The notes beneath the pieces are model-generated. The model saw nothing but the letters and a program-made list of their open reading frames with translations. It searched no databases and was not told the origin of the DNA. Both the position numbers and the translations under genes were made by a program. Below, in pieces: positions 16,510-25,612 of a DNA stretch of 64,000 nt (position 1 is its first letter; every line of letters starts with the position of its first letter). Origin of the DNA: Sulfitobacter sp. BSw21498 (GTDB lineage: Bacteria; Pseudomonadota; Alphaproteobacteria; Rhodobacterales; Rhodobacteraceae); NCBI RefSeq assembly GCF_006064855.1, contig NZ_CP040753.1, forward strand, positions 1,364,001 through 1,428,000, in the 5' to 3' direction.

Positions 16510-17409
16510 CTAGAGGTTTAGCGCCGCAAAGACATGGGGAATCTCTTCGATCAGATCTTCGGCGATCAGCCCCGGACCAAAGCGGCGCGCGGCTTCTACA
16601 TGCAGTCACGTTGCATATTGCGCGGCCTCGAACGGGGCAAACCCGCGCGCGAGCAGCCCGGTGATCATCCCTGACAGCACGTCGCCCGCGCCGGCTGTGG
16701 CCAACCACGGGGCAGCGCGATCTGCGGTGCTGTCATGGGTGGCAACACGTCCGTCCGGATGTGCGATGACGGTCATGGCCCCTTTGTATAGCACCACGGC
16801 CCCCGCCTTTTGCGCAGCTGTCAAACACTGTTGGACCTTGGTGGCATCGTCATCCGTTAGCCCCTTGAACAGACGTTTAAATTCGCCGCCATGGGGTGTC
16901 AGCACACAGTGCGGGCCCAAACGTTTCCACAGCTCGGGGTCCTGCGCGATCAGGGTCAGCGCGTCGGCGTCCAGCACGCAGGGCTTGCCGCTATCCAGCA
17001 CCGCTTTGACCAACGCCGCCTGCGCCGGCTTCAACCCCAGCCCCGGCCCGATACAGATCGCGCCGATGCGCTTATCCGACGCCAGCTCTGCCAGCTCCTC
17101 GGGGCCGGCGACACGGGACAGCATTAACGCGGTGATTTGCATCGCCACTTCCATCTGCGCAGCCGGAGGGACAGCCAAGGTGACCAGCCCCGCCCCGATA
17201 CGTAAAGCCGCGCGACCAGAAAGACGTGCGGCCCCGGTGCGCCCGGCACCGCCTGTCATGACAACCGCATGCCCGTGATCGAACTTGTGCCCCTGCCCCT
17301 TGGCCAGCAGGTCAAAATTTAGCGTCTCAGAGGTGATGGCAATCGGCTGCATTGGGCCCCTTTCCGGTCGGTCATTGGCGTCAAGATAGACCATCTGCGC
17401 GCGCGACAT
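16510..17409 (-). pseudogene. nnrD: ADP-dependent NAD(P)H-hydrate dehydratase (NnrD domain), decayed
   Basis: The YjeF_C/carbohydrate-kinase-like dehydratase domain is clear: KFDHGHAVVMTGGAGRTGAA, CIGPGLG, CVLDADALTLIAQDP, VLTPHGGEFKRLFKG and ATAGAGDVLSGMITGLLARG. It repairs hydrated NAD(P)H. Two lesions are seen. A TGA at 16606-16608 interrupts the frame where a tryptophan fits; the same frame continues with LHVEAARRFGPGLIAEDLIEE to a TAG at 16510-16512, so about 32 residues are lost. The N-terminal epimerase domain usual in the bifunctional bacterial protein is absent. An ATG at 17352 with AAAGGGG upstream is an alternative start. It might still act as a stand-alone dehydratase, or be a relic beside the island. 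Confidence 0.8.
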
Positions 17410-17552
17410 CCAAGCCCAACCGCAGGTCGATTTTCAAACTGACTTATTTTTAATCGTACCGCACATAAATCAGGCGATACGCACAAATTTTCGCCTCTTT
17501 CGGTGGACTTCGCCGCGCGTCTGGTAGACCGTCGGCTCGCACGGTGAGATGA

Positions 17553-17936
<384 letters not shown>

Positions 17937-17972
17937 TCGAATTTCTGAGATTCAAGAAAAGGATATCATCCA

Positions 17973-19379
17973 ATGAGCACCAAGGACTTCCTGAAGAAGA
18001 TCAAAGACGAAGACATCGAATATGTTGATGTCCGCTTTACCGACACACGCGGTACGTTGCAGCACGTGACAATCGTTTCCGATTTGGTCGACGAAGACTT
18101 TATCGAAGAAGGCTTTATGTTTGACGGCTCTTCGATCGCGGGCTGGAAAAGCATCGAAGCATCCGACATGAAGCTGATGCTGGATACAGACACGGCCTAT
18201 GTTGATCCGTTCTACGCTGAAAAAACCATCTGCGTGCACTGCTCGATTGTCGAGCCTGACACCAATGAACCATACGAGCGCGACCCCCGTGGTACCGCGC
18301 AAAAAGCCGAGGCTTATCTGAAGTCCTCCGGCATCGGTGATGTGGCCTATATGGGTCCGGAAGCTGAATTCTTCCTGTTCGACAATGTCAAATTCTCGAA
18401 CACGATCAACAAGGTATCCTACGAAGTTGACGCATCCGACGCGTCTTGGAACTCCGACACCGACTACGAGATGGGCAACATGGGCCACCGGCCTGGGCTC
18501 AAGGGCGGCTACTTCCCCGTGAACCCCGTTGACGAAGCACAGGACCTGCGCGCCGAAATGCTGTCGACGATGAAACGTCTGGGCATGAAGGTCGACAAGC
18601 ACCACCACGAAGTGGCGTCCTGCCAGCACGAACTGGGCCTGATCTTTGGCACGCTGACCACGCAAGCTGACGAGATGCAGAAATACAAATACGTGGTGCA
18701 CAACGTCGCCCACGCCTATGGTAAATCCGCAACCTTCATGCCCAAGCCGATCTATGGGGACAACGGCTCTGGCATGCACGTGAACATGTCGATCTGGAAA
18801 GATGGCAAGCCTCTGTTCGCAGGCGACAAATACGCTGACCTCAGCCAAGAAGCGCTGTATTTCATCGGCGGCATCCTGTCCCACGCCAAATCGCTGAACG
18901 CCTTCACCAACCCGACGACGAACAGCTACAAGCGTTTGATCCCCGGTTTCGAAGCCCCCGTTCTGCGCGCCTATTCCGCACGCAACCGTTCGGGCTGTGT
19001 CCGTATCCCATGGACAGAATCCCCCAAAGCAAAACGCGTAGAGGCCCGCTTCCCCGATCCGGCAGCCAACCCCTACCTGTGCTTTGCAGCCCTGCTGATG
19101 GCCGGCCTTGACGGGATCAAGAACAAGATCGATCCAGGTGAAGCCATGGACAAAAACCTCTATGATCTGCCCGCCGAAGAACTGGCCGATATCCCAACCG
19201 TATCCAGCTCCCTGCGCGAAGCGCTGGACGAACTGCAATCGGATATGGATTACCTGCTGGCCGGTGACGTCTTCACCAAAGACCAGATCCAGGGCTATAT
19301 CGACCTGAAGATGGAAGAAGTTCTCAAGTACGACCAAACACCTCACCCGGTTGAATTTGGCATGTACTACAGCTGCTAA
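17973..19379 (+). CDS. glnA: Glutamine synthetase, type I
   Basis: 468 residues, matching GSI-beta. It has the N-terminal beta-grasp with [15 protein letters not shown] and [18 protein letters not shown]. The catalytic domain has [36 protein letters not shown] and the NRSGCVRIP segment. The adenylylation tyrosine is in [10 protein letters not shown]. It condenses glutamate and ammonia using ATP in a dodecamer, the main ammonium assimilation step, and is regulated by GlnE together with the P-II protein encoded just upstream. A terminator follows at 19421. Confidence 0.98.
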   Translation: MSTKDFLKKIKDEDIEYVDVRFTDTRGTLQHVTIVSDLVDEDFIEEGFMFDGSSIAGWKSIEASDMKLMLDTDTAYVDPFYAEKTICVHCSIVEPDTNEPYERDPRGTAQKAEAYLKSSGIGDVAYMGPEAEFFLFDNVKFSNTINKVSYEVDASDASWNSDTDYEMGNMGHRPGLKGGYFPVNPVDEAQDLRAEMLSTMKRLGMKVDKHHHEVASCQHELGLIFGTLTTQADEMQKYKYVVHNVAHAYGKSATFMPKPIYGDNGSGMHVNMSIWKDGKPLFAGDKYADLSQEALYFIGGILSHAKSLNAFTNPTTNSYKRLIPGFEAPVLRAYSARNRSGCVRIPWTESPKAKRVEARFPDPAANPYLCFAALLMAGLDGIKNKIDPGEAMDKNLYDLPAEELADIPTVSSSLREALDELQSDMDYLLAGDVFTKDQIQGYIDLKMEEVLKYDQTPHPVEFGMYYSC

Positions 19380-19420
19380 ACCCGTCGCCCACCCTCAGGG
19401 GTGGACCTAAATACCAGTTA

Positions 19421-19450
19421 AGGGCGTCCCAATGGGGCGCCCTTTCGCTT
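19421..19450 (+). terminator. Intrinsic terminator after glnA
   Basis: AGGGCG (19421-19426) pairs with CGCCCT (19438-19443) around TCCCAATGGGG, followed by TTCGCTTT. The position, 40 bases after the glnA stop, fits the end of the glnBA transcript. Confidence 0.75.
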
Positions 19451-19528
19451 TCAAAGCTGCTTCTTATTTGAAGTTCGCCGCACCTGAGCTAGAGTCAGCC
19501 GAAGTCAAATTTAGCCAGAGGTACTTTT

Positions 19529-20332
19529 ATGCGCCCCACCCAACGACTTGCCACTGCTCTTCTGCTGTCCATGGGCTTTGCTGCCCCCGTTGCTGCGGCC
19601 CAATGTGGCAACAACGCAGGGGGCTTTGAGGCCTGGAAGCCCGCCTTCGCCAAAGAGGCCGCGGCCGCAGGGGTTGGTCAACGTGGCCTCGATGCGCTGG
19701 CCAATGCGCGCTATGCCAGCAGCACCATCGCCGCTGACCGCAACCAGAAATCCTTTAACTACTCGCTGGATAAATTCATGCAGGTGCGCGGTGCCGATAC
19801 AATCGTCGCCCAAGGTCGCAAACGCAAATCCCGTGACGCAGGCTTCTACCAGTCTCTCGAAGCACGCTATGGGGTGCCTGCCGGGGTGATCATCGCGATC
19901 CACGGCATGGAAACGGCCTTTGGCGGATTCATGGGCGATACCTCGGTTGTCTCGGCGATTACGACGCTGACATACGACTGCCGTCGCTCAGACTTTTTCG
20001 CCCCCCACGCCATCGGTGCCCTCAAACTGGTCGATACCGGCGCGATCAGTGGCAGCACTAAAGGGGCCAAACACGGAGAGCTCGGGCACACACAATTCCT
20101 GCCTGGCAATGCTCTGCGCTACGGCGTGGATGGCAACGGTGATGGCCGTGTCGATTTCTACAACCAGACCGATGCACTGGCCTCCACGGCGAATTTCCTG
20201 CGCCAAAAAGGCTGGCAACCCGGTGCGGGCTACCAAGAAGGCCAGACCAACTTTAACGTAATCAAACAATGGAACGCGGCTGGCGTCTATCAAAAGGCCA
20301 TCGCCATCATGGCAGCCCGCATCGACGGCTAA
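19529..20332 (+). CDS. Lytic murein transglycosylase, MltB-like (SLT_2)
   Basis: 267 residues. A signal peptide is seen at the N terminus (RLATALLLSMGFAAPVAAAQ). The catalytic region VPAGVIIAIHGMETAFGGFMG carries the family Glu, followed by VVSAITTLTYDCRR, ELGHTQFLPGNALRYGVDGNGDG and TANFLRQKGW. It cleaves the MurNAc-GlcNAc bond in peptidoglycan to give 1,6-anhydro ends in the periplasm. It is shorter than E. coli MltB and lacks a lipobox, so it should be a soluble periplasmic enzyme. It is flanked by terminators and so probably forms its own transcript. Confidence 0.88.
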   Translation: MRPTQRLATALLLSMGFAAPVAAAQCGNNAGGFEAWKPAFAKEAAAAGVGQRGLDALANARYASSTIAADRNQKSFNYSLDKFMQVRGADTIVAQGRKRKSRDAGFYQSLEARYGVPAGVIIAIHGMETAFGGFMGDTSVVSAITTLTYDCRRSDFFAPHAIGALKLVDTGAISGSTKGAKHGELGHTQFLPGNALRYGVDGNGDGRVDFYNQTDALASTANFLRQKGWQPGAGYQEGQTNFNVIKQWNAAGVYQKAIAIMAARIDG

Positions 20333-20360
20333 TCCCCGCCCGATCCTATACCGACACACC

Positions 20361-20390
20361 AACGCGCGCGCCTTTTACTTAAGGCGCGCG
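20361..20390 (+). terminator. Intrinsic terminator after the lytic transglycosylase
   Basis: AACGCGCGCGCCTT (20361-20374) pairs with AAGGCGCGCGTT (20381-20392), followed by TTAATT. It is a strong GC-rich stem between genes that face each other, so it may act in both directions. Confidence 0.8.
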
Positions 20391-20505
20391 TTTTAATTCC
20401 AAATGGCAAAATATCCTCGCCGAAGGCATCCTGCCCTTTCGGCCCCATCCCACGGCAAATGTCGTCCACATCCGCTCACTGGCCGCATCCCTGCTTTGCC
20501 CCTTC

Positions 20506-21228
20506 TCAGGCAGCCTTGTCCCCGTCACGCACCACATACGTGTGGATGGTAAAGACTACCGCGTCGCTTTCGGGGAGGCGCAGGATACCCTGCCGCTCTG
20601 ATCGGGTAAAGGGCATGTCACTGCCCGTCTCGCGGCGGCGGGGCTGGTGAAGATCCGCATCGGCATAGCGCAGCTTGTTAAAGCGCCACAAAGGTCGCCC
20701 TGCCCGCACCCCGTCAAACAGACGTTGTACGCGCCGCGCAATATCGGCGTCGTATTCCGCGACCGGGGTGTGAATAGCGGTCAACGGCTGTTCTATCTTG
20801 TCCGCCAACCGCCAGTTCGCCGGAAAGCACAGCGCCGCTGCGGTGAGCACATGTTCATCGCCACGCTTTTGCAGAATGCAAACGTCTTCCTGCACCAGAT
20901 GTGCCAGCGTCCAGAGCGGTTGTGAACGGTCCAGCGTGACCTTGCGCCCATCGGGGCAAACCACAGCCTTTGTGTCGATCCCAAAGCCAAAGCGCGGCAG
21001 CAACGCGAGCGCGTTTTCCAGCAGTTCGGACGCGGCGGGCTTTGCTGCCTCGCTTTGGTAGAAGACCGCTTCGGGCCGCTCTGCCAGCAGCGCCTCGCGA
21101 TACGCCATCTGCGGGGCATAGGCTTCGTCCATCAGCAGCCAATCCTCTGCCCCGCAGGGCCCCGTGCCTGGCAGCCCCGGTGTGCCGGTTTGCGATTCCG
21201 GCAGTCTGGTTTGCAGTATCACGGGCAT
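20506..21228 (-). CDS. Heme-dependent oxidative N-demethylase family protein (DUF3445)
   Basis: 240 residues. It contains the DUF3445/HODM pattern: MDEAYAPQMAYREALLAERP at the N terminus, LVQEDVCILQKRGDEHVLTAAALCFPANW in the centre (the segment containing conserved C and W near the heme site in the family), and HTPVAEYDADIARRVQRLFD then LWRFNKLRY. The family has been linked to oxidative N-demethylation of dimethylamine using heme and oxygen. The true substrate here cannot be read. The gene stands apart from ccmG by about 140 bases. Confidence 0.82.
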   Translation of the reverse strand: MPVILQTRLPESQTGTPGLPGTGPCGAEDWLLMDEAYAPQMAYREALLAERPEAVFYQSEAAKPAASELLENALALLPRFGFGIDTKAVVCPDGRKVTLDRSQPLWTLAHLVQEDVCILQKRGDEHVLTAAALCFPANWRLADKIEQPLTAIHTPVAEYDADIARRVQRLFDGVRAGRPLWRFNKLRYADADLHQPRRRETGSDMPFTRSERQGILRLPESDAVVFTIHTYVVRDGDKAA

Positions 21229-21369
21229 GGGCTCTCCCTGTCAGATAGGTGGATCAGGTTTGGTCAGTGGGCGACACGGGGCAGGATCAAAGCGCGGCGC
21301 GCCCCAGACCCACTGCGCGGATATTCACCGTGCCTTCGGCGAGGATTTACCCCCATTTGGAAGCGGGCG

Positions 21370-21909
21370 TCAGTTCCCGAGCGCGTCTTGCAGCGCGGGC
21401 AGGAAGCGTTGTTCATAATCGCTCCCCACCAGAGGGCCCGCATAGCGGAACAAGACCGTGCCATCGCCTGCGATGATAAAGGTCTCTGGCGGGGCAGTGA
21501 CGCCCCAGTTGATCGCGGTACGGCCCTGCGGATCAAACGCAACGCCCTCGAACGGGTTGCCATCGTCGGTCAGGTAACTGGACGCGGCACCAACGAGGTC
21601 TTTGAAATTGACCCCGATGATCGACAGCCCCTGGGCTTGCATATCCAGCAACTGCGGGTGCTCTGCGCGGCACGGCGGGCACCAGCTGGCCCAAAAATTC
21701 ACCAACGTCACCTCGCCATTGGTCAGCACGTCCGGCGCGGCGGCAGGAAACCCTTCGAGCGGTTTTTCCGGCAGCGCGGGGGCCATTTGCCCGACCAGCG
21801 TAGAGGGCAACCCCTCGGGATCGGCGCGGAACATACCAAAGGCGGCAAGTGCCACGAAGCCTGCAAACACCAGCGGTGGCGCGATCATCAGCGGAGAGAT
21901 TTTACCCAT
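21370..21909 (-). CDS. ccmG: Thiol:disulfide interchange protein CcmG/DsbE
   Basis: 179 residues. One N-terminal membrane anchor (PLMIAPPLVFAGFVALAAFGMF) is followed by a periplasmic thioredoxin fold with active site WASWCPPCRAEHPQL and the CcmG-type GVNFKDLVG and GVTAPPETFIIAGDGT (cis-Pro) motifs. It keeps apocytochrome c heme-binding cysteines reduced for heme ligation. The start overlaps the end of ccmD by 8 bases, the last step of a ccmABCDG unit. Confidence 0.96.
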   Translation of the reverse strand: MGKISPLMIAPPLVFAGFVALAAFGMFRADPEGLPSTLVGQMAPALPEKPLEGFPAAAPDVLTNGEVTLVNFWASWCPPCRAEHPQLLDMQAQGLSIIGVNFKDLVGAASSYLTDDGNPFEGVAFDPQGRTAINWGVTAPPETFIIAGDGTVLFRYAGPLVGSDYEQRFLPALQDALGN

Positions 21910-22051
21910 GTTTACGTGCCTCTACTTCGGCCAGTGTGGCGCGGGCCTTGCGCCCCTTGCGCAGGCTAAGCACCACGAGCCCTGCCAGCAGCAGCAGCGA
22001 CACGCCATAGGCCGCAAGGACTTCGGCGGCGTATTTTCCAAGGTCTGGCAT
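21902..22051 (-). CDS. ccmD: Heme exporter protein CcmD
   Basis: 49 residues. The sequence starts MPDLGKYAAEVLAAYGVSLL, has a single membrane helix, then the basic RKGRKARATLAEVEARKHG tail. This is typical CcmD: a small inner-membrane protein that helps release holo-CcmE from CcmABC. The ATG overlaps the ccmC stop by one base (TGATG) and the 3' end overlaps ccmG. Position and length make the call secure even though the sequence is short. Confidence 0.93.
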   Translation of the reverse strand: MPDLGKYAAEVLAAYGVSLLLLAGLVVLSLRKGRKARATLAEVEARKHG

Positions 22052-22785
22052 CATGCCCCTCTTTCACTGCGGGCCAGCAACGCACGGGCGCGGCGCAGGC
22101 GGATTTCGGTTCCTGTCCGGTACAGCACCAGTGCCAGAAACAGCAGGCCAAAGCCGATCATGCTGATCAGCAACGGGTAGAAAAAAACATCCGACACGGT
22201 GCGCCCGCCGGTCGCCAGCGGGACAGAGGTGCCTTGATGCAGACCCTGATTCCAGAACTTGACCGCATAGCGCGACAGCACCGCAAAGACCGACCCCACC
22301 AGACAGAGCACTGCCGTCAGGTCCGCCGCGGTGTCGGGGTCTTCGACGGCCTCCCACAGGGCGATATAGCCAAGATAGAACAGGAACAGGATCAGAAAGG
22401 ACGTCAGCCGCGGATCCCACGCCCACCACGTGCCCCACATCGGCTGGCCCCAGATCGCGCCGGTGATCAGCGCGATCACGGTCATAACAATGCCTACGGG
22501 TGCTGCGGCTTTGGCCGCAAGCGCGCTGACGTGGTGCCGGCGGATCAGCCAGATCAGCGATGCGACCAGCATCATGAACCACGCATTGATCGCCATCAGC
22601 GCAGCGGGCACATGCAGATAGATAATCTTGACCGTTGATCCCTGCCGGTAGTCATCGGGCGTGGCGAAGAACCCCCAAAGCAGGCCAACCGCCAGACATA
22701 AGGCAGCGCCCCCCCAGACAAAGGGTTGCACACGGGCCGAGAGGCCCAAAAATTTCACCGGATTGGCGTATTCCCATAAAGACAT
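22051..22785 (-). CDS. ccmC: Heme exporter protein CcmC (heme handling)
   Basis: 244 residues with six hydrophobic helices. The hallmark tryptophan-rich loop is WGQPMWGTWWAWDPRLTSFLILF, and conserved histidines are in the loops around KIIYLHVPAALMA. It presents heme to CcmE in the periplasm as part of CcmABCD. It is 52 bases downstream of ccmB and coupled to ccmD. Confidence 0.97.
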   Translation of the reverse strand: MSLWEYANPVKFLGLSARVQPFVWGGAALCLAVGLLWGFFATPDDYRQGSTVKIIYLHVPAALMAINAWFMMLVASLIWLIRRHHVSALAAKAAAPVGIVMTVIALITGAIWGQPMWGTWWAWDPRLTSFLILFLFYLGYIALWEAVEDPDTAADLTAVLCLVGSVFAVLSRYAVKFWNQGLHQGTSVPLATGGRTVSDVFFYPLLISMIGFGLLFLALVLYRTGTEIRLRRARALLARSERGA

Positions 22786-22837
22786 GGCGGGGTTCTATCG
22801 CTCCGTTAATTGGCACTCAATGGTCAAAAGCGCGCAC

Positions 22838-23494
22838 TCACCTTAAGGTCATCCGCAAAACCGCGGCAGAGGCAAACGGCATCAGCGCGATGGTGCCAAA
22901 GGTAATACCTGCGAGCAGCATCAGCGGGGTTGTGGCGTCCAGCCCCATTGCGCCACGGCGCGCGGCCTCTGCGCCGAAAATGAGCGTCGGCACATAAAGC
23001 GGCAGCACCAACAGCGACATCAACAGGCCCCCGCGTTTGATCCCGACGGTCAGCGCCGCACCGAAGGCCCCGATTACGGAAAGCGCGGGCGTGCCCAGAC
23101 CCAAAGATGCCACCAGCCACAGATAGCCCGACGGCGCGAGGTTCAGCATCACCCCCAGCAGCGGGGCGGCCAGCACCAGCGGCAACCCAGTGGTCAGCCA
23201 GTGGGACAGCGCCTTGATACTCAGCGCGGCCTCAAGCGGGAGCGGGGCTGTAGCCAGAAGATCCAGCGTGCCGTCCTCGAAATCCAACGCAAGGAGGCGG
23301 TCGAGCGACAGCAAACAGGCCAGCAACGCCCCCAACCACAGGACGCCAGGCGCAATGGTTGCCAGCAGGTCAGATTGCGGCCCAACCGAGAATGGCACCA
23401 GAACCGTCACGATCAGAAAAAACGCCAATCCTAGGCCAAAGCCCCCGCCCGCCCGAAAGGCAAGCATCAGGTCACGGCGCAGCAGGGCGATCAT
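22838..23494 (-). CDS. ccmB: Heme exporter protein CcmB (ABC permease)
   Basis: 218 residues with six membrane helices. CcmB features include [18 protein letters not shown] at the start, [19 protein letters not shown] and the [19 protein letters not shown] region. It forms the membrane part of the CcmAB ATPase that drives release of holo-CcmE. It overlaps ccmA by 4 bases (ATGA). Confidence 0.97.
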   Translation of the reverse strand: MIALLRRDLMLAFRAGGGFGLGLAFFLIVTVLVPFSVGPQSDLLATIAPGVLWLGALLACLLSLDRLLALDFEDGTLDLLATAPLPLEAALSIKALSHWLTTGLPLVLAAPLLGVMLNLAPSGYLWLVASLGLGTPALSVIGAFGAALTVGIKRGGLLMSLLVLPLYVPTLIFGAEAARRGAMGLDATTPLMLLAGITFGTIALMPFASAAVLRMTLR

Positions 23495-24108
23495 AGGAAA
23501 GCCTCGTCGCTGGCACCGCTGCGCTGTGACAGCTTGGCGCGAAAGGGCGTGATGTCAAAGGTTTGCGCATCTAGACCAAGATTAATATGGGTCGCGATCA
23601 GCGCCATACCCCCGCCTGCCAGATGCGCCGTCACGGCAGAGGCGAATAGCCCAACGGCGGCGACATCCAGCGACACGGTCGGTTCGTCCAGCACCCAGAC
23701 GGGCCGCCCCGTTACCATCAGACGTGCCAGACCCAGACGACGTTTTTGCCCCGCCGAAAGGGTGCCCGCCAGACGATTTTGCAGCGCTTCAAGGTCATAG
23801 GCGATCAGGGCTGGCGCGATATCGTGTTGACCAAAAACCTGCGCCCAGAATTCAAGGTTTTCGCGCACGCTGAGCATGGCTTTCAGCCCGTCGGCATGGC
23901 CCGCATAGGCGATGGTTTCTTCGGCACCGTCGATGCGGCCGGACAAGGGCGGCTGCAGCCCCGCGATGCAGCGCAGAAGCGTCGTCTTGCCTGCGCCGTT
24001 TGGCCCGCGCAGGATCAGGGCCGTTCCCGGCGCTACCGTAAAAGTGACCCCGTCCAGCACAGGCACGCCACCGCGCGCAACCGCAAGCTCGGAGACACGC
24101 AAGGTCAT
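23491..24108 (-). CDS. ccmA: Heme exporter ATP-binding protein CcmA
   Basis: 205 residues. Walker A is [17 protein letters not shown], the ABC signature [13 protein letters not shown], Walker [13 protein letters not shown], with the switch histidine in ALIATH. It is a short ABC ATPase of the CcmA group and powers the CcmABCD complex in cytochrome c maturation. The start lies 2 bases after the stop of the Mth938-like gene, suggesting one transcript from secF or earlier. Confidence 0.97.
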   Translation of the reverse strand: MTLRVSELAVARGGVPVLDGVTFTVAPGTALILRGPNGAGKTTLLRCIAGLQPPLSGRIDGAEETIAYAGHADGLKAMLSVRENLEFWAQVFGQHDIAPALIAYDLEALQNRLAGTLSAGQKRRLGLARLMVTGRPVWVLDEPTVSLDVAAVGLFASAVTAHLAGGGMALIATHINLGLDAQTFDITPFRAKLSQRSGASDEAFL

Positions 24109-24109
24109 G

Positions 24110-24463
24110 TCAGACAGGGATCAGGGCCAAGGCGATGCGACGGCCTTCGCTCAGCAAGACGTTATAGGTGCGCGCCGCTGCGGGGGACGACATGACGTCG
24201 ACGCCGATACCTGCGTCTTCCAATACGCTGCGCAGGTCGGCGGGGATATGGGTGATCTCGGGGCCCGTACCGATGAAGAGAATGTCGATCTTGCCCGCCA
24301 ACGCCAACAGCGGCGCATGGTCGTCAAAGCCGGCCCAAGGCGACACGCCGGAGGCCCCTGCGATCACCGGCCCGTTAAACACCTCGCCACCGATACGAAA
24401 GAAGCCGGGGCCATAGCCTTCGACGGGTTTGGCATCAGAATACACGACCTCGTTCAAACGCAT
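24110..24463 (-). CDS. Mth938-like domain protein (DUF498)
   Basis: 117 residues. The DUF498/Mth938 fold shows [20 protein letters not shown], the central [27 protein letters not shown] and [28 protein letters not shown]. Human and archaeal relatives (NDUFAF3/Mth938) are linked to respiratory complex assembly or are uncharacterised; the function here is unknown. The place between secF and ccmA is conserved in Rhodobacterales as I know it. 168 bases separate it from secF; I see no gene in that gap. Confidence 0.88.
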   Translation of the reverse strand: MRLNEVVYSDAKPVEGYGPGFFRIGGEVFNGPVIAGASGVSPWAGFDDHAPLLALAGKIDILFIGTGPEITHIPADLRSVLEDAGIGVDVMSSPAAARTYNVLLSEGRRIALALIPV

Positions 24464-24631
24464 GATGTTCTCCTTTGGACAGGGGCTGCGCCATCATAGC
24501 CGATCCAGCGCGCAGAATACAGGTTAACTGGCGGTGGAACGGGGCGGTCGCGCAAAGGCGTGACGTCGCGCCGGATAGTGGCGCGGGCTGCGCTGCCAGC
24601 GCGAGGAACACCCCCGCTGGCAGAAAACGCT

Positions 24632-25600
24632 TTACGCGTCGATGTTGGCGTATTGGCCCGTGTTGTTGCCGTCTTTCTTGGACCAGTCGCGTTTGACGCC
24701 CAAGAACAACACAACGTTCTTGGCGACGTAGACCGAAGAATACGTCCCCACGACAACGCCCCATGTGATCGCGAATACAAAGCCACGGATCACATCACCG
24801 CCCAGAACAAGCAGCGCGATCAACGCCAGCAAGGTCGTGCCCGATGTCATCAAGGTCCGGCTCAGGGTTTCGTTGACGCTAAGGTTCATGATCTCACGCA
24901 GGTCGCGTTTCTTGTACTTGCGCAGGTTTTCACGCAGCCGGTCAAAGATCACGACTGTATCGTTGATCGAATACCCGATGATGGTCAGGATCGCCGCAAT
25001 CACCGGCAGGTCAAAGCGGATTTGCAAGATCGAAAACACGCCGATGGTCAACACAACATCGTGGAACAGTGCCGCCACAGCGCCGACCGAAAACTGCCAT
25101 TCAAACCTCAGCCAGATGTAGATCAGGATCGCGCCAAGCGACGCGGCAACCGCCAGAAACGCCGTCTGGATCAGCTCGCCCGATACTTTGGGGCCAACGG
25201 ATTCAACCGAGGTAAAGATGATATTGGGGGCAACAGTCTGCAGCGCTTGCTCGACGTTCTGGATCATCTCGGGGGATGCGGCCTCTTCGCCTTCTTGCGA
25301 CTGGATGCGTACCATGGCGACGTGTTTGGTGCTGTCGCTCGCGGGGTCGAATACCTCCGAGATGGACACATCGCCAAGCTCGAGCGGTGCAAGCGCCTCG
25401 CGGTAGGCCGCGATGTCTACGGCGGCGTCACTTTGCGTGCGAAGGGTCGTACCGCCTCGGAAGTCGATGCCATAGTTCAGGCCCATGGTGAACCACACGG
25501 CCAAGGCCAGCAGCACCGCCACACAGGACGCACCAAAGGTCAGTTTGGCATGTTTGAAAAAGTCGATATTCGTATCGTCGGGGATCAGTCTCAGACGCAT
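24632..25600 (-). CDS. secF: Protein translocase subunit SecF
   Basis: 322 residues with the SecF layout. The first helix is followed by GLNYGIDFRGGTTL, a periplasmic domain, then VGPKVSGELIQTA and five membrane helices including LTIIGYSINDTVVIFDRLREN and LSRTLMTSGTTLLALIALLVLGG. With SecD it uses the proton gradient to help proteins leave the SecYEG channel. It is 12 bases downstream of secD. Confidence 0.98.
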   Translation of the reverse strand: MRLRLIPDDTNIDFFKHAKLTFGASCVAVLLALAVWFTMGLNYGIDFRGGTTLRTQSDAAVDIAAYREALAPLELGDVSISEVFDPASDSTKHVAMVRIQSQEGEEAASPEMIQNVEQALQTVAPNIIFTSVESVGPKVSGELIQTAFLAVAASLGAILIYIWLRFEWQFSVGAVAALFHDVVLTIGVFSILQIRFDLPVIAAILTIIGYSINDTVVIFDRLRENLRKYKKRDLREIMNLSVNETLSRTLMTSGTTLLALIALLVLGGDVIRGFVFAITWGVVVGTYSSVYVAKNVVLFLGVKRDWSKKDGNNTGQYANIDA

Positions 25601-25612
25601 GACGTGAGGTTC

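Noticed and set aside
18499..18732. Long open frames opposite glnA, and similar ones opposite glpV, soxA and secD
   Set aside because: High-GC codon bias creates long antisense frames opposite well-identified genes; none carries a domain.
24464..24631. Possible extra gene between secF and the Mth938-like gene
   Set aside because: Frames here have a signal-peptide-like start but are short, overlap neighbours and have no family match; I treat the gap as intergenic.
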